A stretch of 64,000 nucleotides of DNA from Prochlorococcus sp. AG-402-L18 (GTDB taxonomy: Bacteria; Cyanobacteriota; Cyanobacteriia; PCC-6307; Cyanobiaceae), in the NCBI GenBank assembly GCA_003216725.1, contig QCIL01000001.1, forward strand, positions 62,001 through 126,000. Reading direction: 5' to 3'. Numbering within the stretch: position 1 is the stretch's first letter; every line of letters starts with the position of its first letter. The position numbers were made by a program, and so were the translations under genes. Shown here in pieces: positions 26,971 through 34,892 of this stretch. The notes beneath the pieces were generated by a model. The model saw nothing but the letters and a program-made list of their open reading frames with translations. It ran no database searches and had not been told where the DNA came from.

Positions 26971-28092
26971 CTAATTTTTTAACTTTAGTTTATTTAATGC
27001 ATTTTCTAAATCAATTGAGGTATAGGGCTTATTTGGTTTAAACCAAAGATAGTAACTATCCAATGATAAAAATGGTTGATCTCCATAACTTAGTCCTGAT
27101 AATTTTTTAAAAAGCAATAATGAAGAATCACAATAAGGATCGGTTGGATCACCATTACCGTACCTAAAAATTATGGCTTTAGCATTTTTTGTAAATAAAG
27201 CAGCACCATGTGGGCCAGAATTAGAAAATAGATTCACTTCTGACAATGAATAAAGAGCAATTCTAAAATCGATTCTTTTTCTCGCAGATAAACATATCCT
27301 GATACTTTTAGGAATAAAATAATTTGACAAGTTTTCAACAGAATCTGGAACTAATATTAATTTTGCTTTAATATTCTTACAAAATTGCAGTGCGATTTTT
27401 ATGTCATCACTATTAGTGTTTCTAAGTGGTGAGAAGCCATAGTCTCTAAGAGTAAGAGTAACATATTTTAATTTAGAAGATTTTATATCTTCGAAATTAA
27501 TACCTATTTCATTAAAAAGTTTTAGGGAACTTTTACTATATTTTAAACCAGGATAACTTAATGGTTTAGTTTCAGACTTTAGAAAATTTATAAGTTTTTT
27601 TTCATCCCTCCTAATATTATAAGAGAAAGAATGGTCACTATTATGCGGAAGAATCATTTTATATTTTGGATTAATTTCTTTTTGAAGAGCACACTTTGAA
27701 GTAATTACTTTTATTCTTTTTACTGATGGACATGCTTTTGCTAAGGGTATGATTAAATCATCTATTCTCTTAAAAAGATCCCCAGAACTAACAAATTTAG
27801 AATAGTTCTGAAATTCAAATGGTTTAAAATCATATCCTTCTGGAATATAAACTATTAAATCAAAGTCAATAAATCCTTTAATTTCAAAGTATTTAAATAC
27901 TAGATATAAATTACAAGTAAAATCAAAACTAATTGGATTTGTTCTTACATCCCAAAGATACAAAGCCTCTGTTTTTTTGCAGAAAATTGCATTTTTATTA
28001 ATGTTCACTAAAAACTTATAAATAAACTTAGCCTTAAATAAAATTTCTATAAGTAATCTTCTTAATGACCAGAATAATTCTTTATTAATCAC
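26971..28092 (-). CDS. Unrecognised protein, possible GT-B-type glycosyltransferase
   Basis: 373 residues, 14 bases upstream of the formyltransferase gene on the same strand. I cannot name the family. The middle holds YVTLTLRDYGFSPLRNT, and the C-terminal half has VNLFSNSGPHGAALFTKNAKAII, which resembles the donor-binding NSGP/HGA loop of GT-B-fold transferases. No signal peptide or membrane helix is clear. A glycosyltransferase acting on the island's amino sugar would fit, but this is inference from a short motif and context. The reading frame is intact and its base use matches its neighbours. Confidence 0.68.
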   Translation of the reverse strand: MINKELFWSLRRLLIEILFKAKFIYKFLVNINKNAIFCKKTEALYLWDVRTNPISFDFTCNLYLVFKYFEIKGFIDFDLIVYIPEGYDFKPFEFQNYSKFVSSGDLFKRIDDLIIPLAKACPSVKRIKVITSKCALQKEINPKYKMILPHNSDHSFSYNIRRDEKKLINFLKSETKPLSYPGLKYSKSSLKLFNEIGINFEDIKSSKLKYVTLTLRDYGFSPLRNTNSDDIKIALQFCKNIKAKLILVPDSVENLSNYFIPKSIRICLSARKRIDFRIALYSLSEVNLFSNSGPHGAALFTKNAKAIIFRYGNGDPTDPYCDSSLLLFKKLSGLSYGDQPFLSLDSYYLWFKPNKPYTSIDLENALNKLKLKN

Positions 28093-28288
28093 TTTAAGTA
28101 ATAAATTTATAATTATAGAGTAGAAAATTAACTAATAAAAAATTAATTAAAAAAGCTTTTTAAAATTAAATTAATGAGATGAATGAATAATAAATATTTA
28201 CTAAAATCAATTTTAATAAAAAAAATTAATACTAACTATTATTTAATTGAATTATTGTAGGATTTTAAAAGTAACTACATAACATTAA

Positions 28289-29551
28289 GTGCACAATAAA
28301 CGTATCAATTGCAGATTGTGTGAATCAACTAATTTATCGTGTGTTCTACCTCTTGAGCCTATTCTTTTAGGTGAACATTATTTAGATAATCCATCCAAAA
28401 CAAAAGAATTAAGGTTTCCAATAGATATATATCAATGTCAAAAATGTAATGCTGTTCAAACATTAGATGATATAGATCCTGATTATTTATGGAAAGACTA
28501 TACTTATTTTTCGGGACAAACAAAAGGTATAATTGATCACTTTGAGAAATTCACTCAAAATATTACTGATAAATACATAACAAATAAAAATATAAATGTG
28601 TTGGATATTGGAAGTAATGATGGTACTTTATTAAAAAATTTTAAAAAAGAAGGCCATAATATCCAAGGCTTTGATCCTGCTTCAACAGTTGCAAGAGTTG
28701 CTATTGATGCAGGTATTCCTACTGTAATATCTTTATTCGATATCCATTCTTCCACTTTGCATTTGGGTGATAAGAAATATGATTTAATAACTGCATTCAA
28801 TGTTTTTGCACACTCACAAAATATGGATTCGATGATAAGAGGAGTTAAAAATCACTTGGCTAATGATGGGATATTTTGTTTTGAAGTTCAATCTTTAAAA
28901 GAGATCTCAAGAAAAAAAATATTAGGCACTTTTTTTCACGAACATATGATCCATTATTCTGTCTTAGCAGCTCAAAAATTTTTAGAAAGCTATGATTTAA
29001 AGATTGTTGATTTTTGGGAAAATAATATTCAAAATGGAAGTATTATTTTTATTTGCAACAATAAAAGTTCAAAAAAATTTCCAATCGAAAGTATTAAAAT
29101 AGATAATGCTATAAATAATGAGAAAAAATTAGGTTTGTATAATGGTAATTGGGCAAAAAATCTAAAAGAATATATAAATTCTAGCAAATTAGAAATTGAG
29201 AAAATACTATTTGATCTTAAGGAAAATGGGATAGAAAAAATTGCAGGTTATGGAGCCGCAAGATCTGGTCCCACACTAGCAATTCAATTTGGATTGGATA
29301 ATAGACTTTCAAAATTATATGACGACCATAAATCAAAGTCAGGTAAATACTCTCCATTTAATAATTTATATGTTGATGAAACAGTTAATTTAAATTCTGA
29401 AGAATCAAAATATACAGTAATCCTGGCTTATATACATTTCAAGTCGATAATCAAGAAACATGTTGATTATTTAAATGAAGGAGGTAATTTTATCTTATTA
29501 TGGCCAAAGGTTTTAATAGTTGATAAAAATAATTATCAGAAAATTATTTGA
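28289..29551 (+). CDS. Sugar C-methyltransferase (TylC3/NovU type) with zinc N-terminus
   Basis: 420 residues from a GTG start at 28289. The N-terminal part is a zinc-binding module with CRLCES and CQKC pairs (residues about 6-9 and 52-55), then GEHYL and the DYTYFSG motif. The SAM domain follows with VLDIGSNDGTLLKNF, and the C-terminal domain contains IAGYGAARSGPTLAIQF and LYDDHKSKSGKYSP. That three-part layout is that of C-methyltransferases that add a methyl to C3 of 4-keto-deoxysugars. A Gfo/Idh oxidoreductase starts nine bases after it, consistent with a branched or unusual deoxysugar pathway. Confidence 0.85.
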   Translation: MHNKRINCRLCESTNLSCVLPLEPILLGEHYLDNPSKTKELRFPIDIYQCQKCNAVQTLDDIDPDYLWKDYTYFSGQTKGIIDHFEKFTQNITDKYITNKNINVLDIGSNDGTLLKNFKKEGHNIQGFDPASTVARVAIDAGIPTVISLFDIHSSTLHLGDKKYDLITAFNVFAHSQNMDSMIRGVKNHLANDGIFCFEVQSLKEISRKKILGTFFHEHMIHYSVLAAQKFLESYDLKIVDFWENNIQNGSIIFICNNKSSKKFPIESIKIDNAINNEKKLGLYNGNWAKNLKEYINSSKLEIEKILFDLKENGIEKIAGYGAARSGPTLAIQFGLDNRLSKLYDDHKSKSGKYSPFNNLYVDETVNLNSEESKYTVILAYIHFKSIIKKHVDYLNEGGNFILLWPKVLIVDKNNYQKII

Positions 29552-29560
29552 TTAACTTTA

Positions 29561-30604
29561 ATGAATAACAATCAAATCAAATTAGGTTTTATCGGATTAG
29601 GTTTTGTTTGCCAACAATGTCATTTGCCAACATTTAGTATAAATCCAAATTTTAAAATTGAGGCAATATCTGACCCCTATGAAGATTTAAGAAAAAATAT
29701 ATCTACTCGTTATGGCATAAAAAATATATATGCATCTCATAAACAGATGTTAAAAGAATCTGATATCGATGCAGTAGTCATTACTTTACCGAGAAGACTT
29801 ACTTATTCAGTATTAAAAGATTGTCTAAACAAAAAAAAGTGGGTTTTCACAGAAAAACCTCTTTGTCTGAATTTAGAAAATGCTGAAGAGATATTAGATT
29901 TATCTCTTAATAAAAAGCGATCCATATATGTTGGTTATATGAAAAATTCTGATTCTGGCACAAGATTATTTAAGAAGGAATTTAATTCAAAACCCTTAGA
30001 CAATATAAAAACAATAAGAGCTTTTTGTCACTCTGGTTATTCTTATGCTTCGCCTTTTGGGGATATAAAAGGTAAGAAACTAAATGATTTAGAATATAAC
30101 TTAGAGGATTATCCCACTTGGCTTAACCAAGATCTATATTTTTCATATGAGCAGTATTTAAATACTTTCTCTCATATTACTCATGCTCTTGAATTTATTA
30201 CTGATAATCAATTATATTTTATAAATTATCATGGTTCAAAATTAGGAGAAGGGTTTTTATCTGCTTTAATGTCTAAGATAAAATCCCCAGTTATCATAGA
30301 AACAACGAGAGGTGAACAAAACGAATGGATTGAGGGTATTGAGATATTTTATAATAACTCGTTTATGTCAATTAATTATCCAGCCGCATTTTTGAGAAAT
30401 GTTCCTGCAACAATCAAGATTTCTAAAGGCGGAGATTATTCATCAACTGAAATTATAAGACCGCAATGGTCTTGGAGTTTTTTGAATCAAACTTATGAAT
30501 TTTATAAGATGATAATATCAGACCAACTAAATCAAAAAAACTTAATTTCATCTGTAAATCAAATTCGATTAGTAAATGATCTTTATAAATCTCTTAATAA
30601 TTAA
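29561..30604 (+). CDS. Gfo/Idh/MocA-family sugar oxidoreductase
   Basis: 347 residues. The NAD(P) motif is KLGFIGLGFVCQQCHLPTF, and VFTEKPLCLNLENAEE holds the EKP lysine of the family; the C-terminal beta-sheet domain includes FSHITHALEFI, with His residues where the catalytic pair usually lies. These proteins oxidise or reduce nucleotide sugars or free sugars. It sits nine bases after the C-methyltransferase and its TAA is directly followed by the ATG of the next gene, so the three form one transcript. Confidence 0.85.
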   Translation: MNNNQIKLGFIGLGFVCQQCHLPTFSINPNFKIEAISDPYEDLRKNISTRYGIKNIYASHKQMLKESDIDAVVITLPRRLTYSVLKDCLNKKKWVFTEKPLCLNLENAEEILDLSLNKKRSIYVGYMKNSDSGTRLFKKEFNSKPLDNIKTIRAFCHSGYSYASPFGDIKGKKLNDLEYNLEDYPTWLNQDLYFSYEQYLNTFSHITHALEFITDNQLYFINYHGSKLGEGFLSALMSKIKSPVIIETTRGEQNEWIEGIEIFYNNSFMSINYPAAFLRNVPATIKISKGGDYSSTEIIRPQWSWSFLNQTYEFYKMIISDQLNQKNLISSVNQIRLVNDLYKSLNN

Positions 30605-31432
30605 ATGCTTTTAATAATTGGTTGTAATAGTAAAATTTCGAAATTTATAAAAGGTCAATTCAATAAAGAAAGTTTATTACTATCTGATAAAAGAAAAGGT
30701 TTCGACTACTTGATTAATCTAGAAAAAATCGAGGATATCTATATTGATCCACGCATTACTCACGCAATTATATTTGCAGGAATTACCAATATTGAATTTT
30801 GTAATAAAAACTCTAAATTAGCTAATTTTATAAATGGTGAAAATACATTAAAACTTATTAAACTCTTAAATAAAAAGGATATAAAAGTTCTTTTCCCTTC
30901 AAGTACTTGCGTATTTCCGAGTAATTCTTTAAATAAAAATTATGAAGATAGCGACACCCATGGTGATAATATATATGGGCAAATAAAAGCAAATGTTGAG
31001 AAAAGTATTAAAAATAATAGACTTAATACGATTTTAAGAATTTCTAAAGTTATTACACCTGATGATAAATTATTAACTATGTGGAAAGAAGAATTAACTA
31101 ATAATAGACAAATAAACCCTTTTTATGATTTAAGAATTGCACCTATATCAGTATTCACCCTAGCTGAATTTATTTATAAATGGTTTTTAGAGGATTTCTC
31201 TGGCATTGCGCATCTTTCTCCTTCCTCAGATATGACTTATAAAGAATTAGCAATGAATTTATGCACATTTTTGTCAGCCGAAAAATCTCTTGTAAAACCA
31301 AAATCTATTTCTAACTTAAAAAATAAAAATATTTATAATCCTATGGTTGCATATTTAAGTTGTAAGTCATCAAACAGTAAGGAATTAGATTTGAAAAATG
31401 AAGTAAAAATAATTTTTAGAAGTTTAATCTAA
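30605..31432 (+). CDS. RfbD-like NAD-dependent sugar reductase/epimerase (SDR)
   Basis: 275 residues, beginning LLIIGCNSKISKFIKG, a degenerate nucleotide loop, then AIIFAGITNIEFCNKN, FPSSTCVFP and YGQIKANVEKSI with the YxxxK catalytic pair. The pattern is that of dTDP-4-dehydrorhamnose reductase (RmlD) relatives. It probably reduces a 4-keto sugar made by the preceding C-methyltransferase and oxidoreductase steps. The start codon directly follows the upstream stop. The 3' end overlaps the converging WbuC-type cupin gene by nine bases. Confidence 0.8.
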   Translation: MLLIIGCNSKISKFIKGQFNKESLLLSDKRKGFDYLINLEKIEDIYIDPRITHAIIFAGITNIEFCNKNSKLANFINGENTLKLIKLLNKKDIKVLFPSSTCVFPSNSLNKNYEDSDTHGDNIYGQIKANVEKSIKNNRLNTILRISKVITPDDKLLTMWKEELTNNRQINPFYDLRIAPISVFTLAEFIYKWFLEDFSGIAHLSPSSDMTYKELAMNLCTFLSAEKSLVKPKSISNLKNKNIYNPMVAYLSCKSSNSKELDLKNEVKIIFRSLI

Positions 31433-31849
31433 CCACATAATTTCCTCTTTAATATACGGTCCTGCTCTATGCTCTAAATATATTAAAGTTTGATCAGAAT
31501 TATTAACAATCGATCTACTAGTGGAGTCTTCAATAGAGACTATTGGAGTTGATTTATCAATATTTATTACTTCTATATTATTTGAGTTATTTAACTCCAT
31601 AATTTTTACCTGAAATGAATAACCTAAATATGAATAAGTAACTTTATCAATTGAATTTTTATTATAGTGAAATCCACTTTCAACATTCGCATTCATACAC
31701 ATAACCATAGAATGCATTTTAGAGTTTGCATTCTTGTGTAAACAAATCCTGTGCCAACTTTTATTTTCATCTTTCGTATTTTTAATTAATAAGTTGATTT
31801 CATTTTCACTGATAACTTCAAAAGATTTTTTTTTATCTCTATTTGTCAT
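31424..31849 (-). CDS. WbuC-type cupin-fold protein
   Basis: 141 residues. The sequence fits remembered WbuC family members: SWHRICLHKNANSKMHSMVMCMN at the N-terminal side, GFHYN for the likely metal histidine, SYLGYSFQVKI, then IEDSTSRSIVNNSDQTLIYLEHRAGPY. Members are single cupins found in O-antigen clusters; the biochemical role is unknown to me. It converges with the reductase gene, overlapping by nine bases, and is followed upstream by a 215-base gap in which I see no gene. Confidence 0.75.
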   Translation of the reverse strand: MTNRDKKKSFEVISENEINLLIKNTKDENKSWHRICLHKNANSKMHSMVMCMNANVESGFHYNKNSIDKVTYSYLGYSFQVKIMELNNSNNIEVINIDKSTPIVSIEDSTSRSIVNNSDQTLIYLEHRAGPYIKEEIMWLD

Positions 31850-32064
31850 AATTATGTTTTAAGGGTTTTTAAGAATTTTAAGTAAATGATCTAAGTTATT
31901 TTATTACTATAAAAATTTAATGACCACTATTTTTTTATAATATTTTTTTACTGAAATTAAGTTTATTTAAAATAATAACTAAATTTATTTATTTAACAAA
32001 GACCCATTATCTAGAAATAGTGAAAAACTACAAAATTGAAAACTGTTTTGTTTTTATAACTAAT

Positions 32065-32829
32065 CTAATTGTTGGATATCTTTGGTATATCTTTAAAAAT
32101 ACAATTTAATAATTCCCAAGAACTTAAAACATAATCTTTAAGAAATTGATCAAAATCCATCTCTGAATTAGAGTCAGCTTTATCTGAAATTACTCTTACT
32201 ATTACCCATGGAACTCCTTCTTGTTCTGCTACTTGAGCGACTGCACCACCCTCCATCTCGAAAGCTTCTAAATTTGGTATTTCATTTTTAATTCTCTTTA
32301 TTACTCTTTCGTCCGAAATAAATGAATCACCTGTAGCAATTAAACCCTTTTTTATATTACCAAATCTTGCTAAATATCCATTTCTAACACTTCTTGTTAA
32401 TGAATTAAAAATCCAATTTTTAAACAAATCATCGGACTTTAGTTTTGCCTTTTTTAAAGGTGGCAAAACATATTTTTCAAAGATTGGCCTTGCATCCATA
32501 TCATGCTGAATTACTTCATTCGCTATAACTATATCCCATTGATTAAGGCTTTTATTGGCTGCTCCGGCAACCCCTGTAAAAATAATTAAATCTATTTTAT
32601 TTATTCCAGCTAATATTCTCGTTATTGCTCTAGCAGCACTTACTTTACCCCAACCGCTCCAAGCTAAAGTAATATAAACAGAATTGTAGTTTGAAACTTT
32701 TCTATTTAATTTACCATGATAAATTTTTAAATCTCCATATTCTTTTAAAGAAACATTTTCCAAATTATCAATAGTACTACCAATCTCTTCTGGCATTGCG
32801 CTAAGTAAGGCTATATTTATTGATTTCAT
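32065..32829 (-). CDS. mtnN: MTA/SAH nucleosidase-family protein
   Basis: 254 residues, N-terminal INIALLSAMPEEIGS with the catalytic-type Glu, IIFTGVAGAANKSLNQWDIVIANE with QHDMDARPIF, and the C-terminal LEAFEMEGGAVAQVAEQEGVPWVIVRVISDKAD supplying the substrate Glu and the general-acid Asp. The enzyme cleaves methylthioadenosine and S-adenosylhomocysteine, removing the by-product of methyltransferases, of which this window has several. It is divergent from apt across only 45 bases, and adenine, one of its products, is the substrate of Apt, so the pair forms a salvage unit. Confidence 0.85.
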   Translation of the reverse strand: MKSINIALLSAMPEEIGSTIDNLENVSLKEYGDLKIYHGKLNRKVSNYNSVYITLAWSGWGKVSAARAITRILAGINKIDLIIFTGVAGAANKSLNQWDIVIANEVIQHDMDARPIFEKYVLPPLKKAKLKSDDLFKNWIFNSLTRSVRNGYLARFGNIKKGLIATGDSFISDERVIKRIKNEIPNLEAFEMEGGAVAQVAEQEGVPWVIVRVISDKADSNSEMDFDQFLKDYVLSSWELLNCIFKDIPKISNN

Positions 32830-32874
32830 TTTTTTAGATACAATATTTCTAAATATAGAGTAATTTCTTCACTA

Positions 32875-33393
32875 ATGAAAAATAACAAGTTGAAATTAGC
32901 CATTGATGCATATCAAGACTTTCCTCAAAAAGGAATAGTTTTTAGAGATGTAATGCCAATTCTTAGAGATCCCGATATTTTCTCAAATTTAATTCAAGAG
33001 ATGTCATCAAGTTATGTTCTTAAAAATTCCGAAGCAATAATAGCTATAGATGCTAGAGGTTTTATTTTTGGCGCCGCTATTGCATTAAAACTTTGCAAAC
33101 CTTTGATTGTTGCTCGTAAGCCTGGTAAATTGCCAGGAGAAATAATAAGTAAATCTTATAATTTGGAATATGGTTCAAACTCATTATCAATTCAAGAAAA
33201 GTCACTTTCAGGCTTTCAAACATTTTTTATTATTGATGATTTATTAGCTACAGGCGGTACAGTAAAATGTGTTGAGGATATTGTAAATTCCAAAAGAAAA
33301 AAAATAACTGGATTATCAGTAGTCATAGAACTTAAAGATTTAAATGCAAAATCTAAGTTTAATTTTCCTGTAGAATCTCAAGTTATTTACTAA
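32875..33393 (+). CDS. apt: Adenine phosphoribosyltransferase
   Basis: 172 residues, the normal length. QDFPQKGIVFRDVMPILRDPD at the N-terminus, AIDARGFIFGAAIA, and the PRPP-binding loop FFIIDDLLATGGTV identify it. It condenses adenine and PRPP to AMP in the cytoplasm. The divergent neighbour encodes an MTA/SAH nucleosidase that releases adenine. The two start codons are separated by 45 bases, so the promoters must overlap. Confidence 0.93.
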   Translation: MKNNKLKLAIDAYQDFPQKGIVFRDVMPILRDPDIFSNLIQEMSSSYVLKNSEAIIAIDARGFIFGAAIALKLCKPLIVARKPGKLPGEIISKSYNLEYGSNSLSIQEKSLSGFQTFFIIDDLLATGGTVKCVEDIVNSKRKKITGLSVVIELKDLNAKSKFNFPVESQVIY

Positions 33394-33469
33394 CTTAAAA
33401 TCATAAATCTTTTAATTTCTTCTTTTATCAAAATAAAAATATAGATGCATTTTTCAAAAAATATAATTA

Positions 33470-34651
33470 TTAAAAATGCTCTTTTAAGGCAAACTTTATT
33501 AAGTAATCAGCATATAATTCATTACCATAAAAGTTAAAATGAAAATCTTTTTTCCAAGTTATTTTATTTGTCGATATTAAATTATTTCTCAAATAATTAC
33601 CAAATTCTATACAAGCAACACCATTACTTTTTATGAAATCACAAAATTTACTACTAAATATTTCTTTGCCATCCTCTGTAAGTGCATAACTTGAAATACT
33701 AATATCAGAAAATATCAATTTGTAGTTATTTTCTTTTGAGTGTTTAATCCATTCTAATATTACAGATTTATTAGGTTTTAGAATTTTTATATTTAGATCA
33801 TATTTCGATAATTGTTTAGGAAAACAATTTGAAAAATAATATATTCCTGTATTTTTAAAGGAGCATTTGGAAACTTTTTTATTACCCAAATTTTTTAAAG
33901 GTTTATACAAATATTCAATTAGTATTACAGCAGTTAATGAATATTTTCTTGGATCAAATCTTCCTAATGCGTAATTTGATCCTTTTGAAATCATATAATC
34001 TAGATTTTCTCTCAATTCTTCAAAAGTTATTTTCTCAAAATAAATATCTTTATTATTAACAATAACTCTTACGTCATCTATTTGATAACCATCAATAATA
34101 GTTGTATGTGGATGAAAATAGTCATTATCAATATCATTAATCTCTCTATTTACGATGACATATTTTGGAAAATATTTTAAAGTCTCAACTATCTCTTTAA
34201 ATTTCTGAAATTGATGAATCTGACCTGTATGACTCACACCGCAGGCAGCTACATTTAAGCCAGTTTTTTCTTCGATAATAGTACCGAATTTATTTTCTAT
34301 AGGAGCATAACCCCAAGTATAACTATCTCCTGCTAGATAAATTTCATATTTATCATTTTTATTTTTTCCATGGTCAAAACAACCAATATTATTACCCCAG
34401 ACTGGATATGGATTTATCTCTTTTGGTAAATTTGACATAACTTTTTTTGAATTTTTTTTTATATCAAAGCCTTTTAATTTGTCAGAATTAAAATGTCCTT
34501 TTGGATATCCTCTACCAAATGTTTGTGCTTCTTTAAGATACTCTGGATAAATCTTTTGTACTTTTTCTTTCAAAAAAAATCCTAAAACAAAATCTAAAAG
34601 CAAACAAGTTAAGATACTATTTACTCCTATTACTTTTAAATTTAAATTCAT
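33470..34651 (-). CDS. SGNH/GDSL-like hydrolase-fold protein
   Basis: 393 residues with a hydrophobic N-terminal segment (about 8-27) that looks like a signal or membrane anchor. The GDSYTWGYAP motif carries the nucleophile Ser of the SGNH fold, VIVNREINDID is the Asn block-like region, and WKKDFHFNFYG near the C-terminus gives the DxH pair. Members in polysaccharide clusters act as O-acetyltransferase domains or esterases on exported glycans. It is the last island-like gene before the tRNA and the export genes. It also resembles AlgX/AlgJ-like proteins by layout; the acetyl or deacetyl role is unresolved. Confidence 0.72.
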   Translation of the reverse strand: MNLNLKVIGVNSILTCLLLDFVLGFFLKEKVQKIYPEYLKEAQTFGRGYPKGHFNSDKLKGFDIKKNSKKVMSNLPKEINPYPVWGNNIGCFDHGKNKNDKYEIYLAGDSYTWGYAPIENKFGTIIEEKTGLNVAACGVSHTGQIHQFQKFKEIVETLKYFPKYVIVNREINDIDNDYFHPHTTIIDGYQIDDVRVIVNNKDIYFEKITFEELRENLDYMISKGSNYALGRFDPRKYSLTAVILIEYLYKPLKNLGNKKVSKCSFKNTGIYYFSNCFPKQLSKYDLNIKILKPNKSVILEWIKHSKENNYKLIFSDISISSYALTEDGKEIFSSKFCDFIKSNGVACIEFGNYLRNNLISTNKITWKKDFHFNFYGNELYADYLIKFALKEHF

Positions 34652-34692
34652 AGATACTTTAAACTAATTGGTATAAATAGCGAAAAACATGA

Positions 34693-34765
34693 TGGAGCCA
34701 AGCGGACTCGAACCGCTGACCCCCTGCATGCCATGCAGGTGCTCTACCAACTGAGCTATGGCCCC
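34693..34765 (-). tRNA. tRNA-Ala (anticodon GGC)
   Basis: On the minus strand a complete cloverleaf reads: acceptor GGGGCCA / TGGCTCC with a G3-U70 pair, the alanine identity element; D arm GCTC / GAGC; anticodon stem CCTGC / GCAGG enclosing ATGGCAT with anticodon GGC (+ strand 34730-34732); T arm AGCGG-TTCGAGT-CCGCT; discriminator A. CCA is not encoded. It sits where the glycan-modification genes give way to export and core genes, a location often used for island insertion. Confidence 0.97.
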
Positions 34766-34772
34766 TCACCTT

Positions 34773-34806
34773 AATGGTTGTAAAATCTTTGAATTTTCAA
34801 CCCATT
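34773..34806. repeat. Imperfect inverted repeat 5' of the tRNA gene
   Basis: AATGGTTG (34773-34780) pairs with CAACCCATT (34798-34806) with one bulge, and the inner AAAAT / ATTTT extends the stem. It lies between the end of the co-polymerase gene and the tRNA on the minus strand. It could end the export-gene transcript or be part of a processed leader; no T-run follows on the minus strand, so a classical terminator is not established. Confidence 0.4.
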
Positions 34807-34892
34807 AGCTTATTATTTAAATATTACTTTACTTTGTGTGTTTTAATTGAACAAATTAACAAATAAAGGATATATAAAAATTTTTTACTTGA

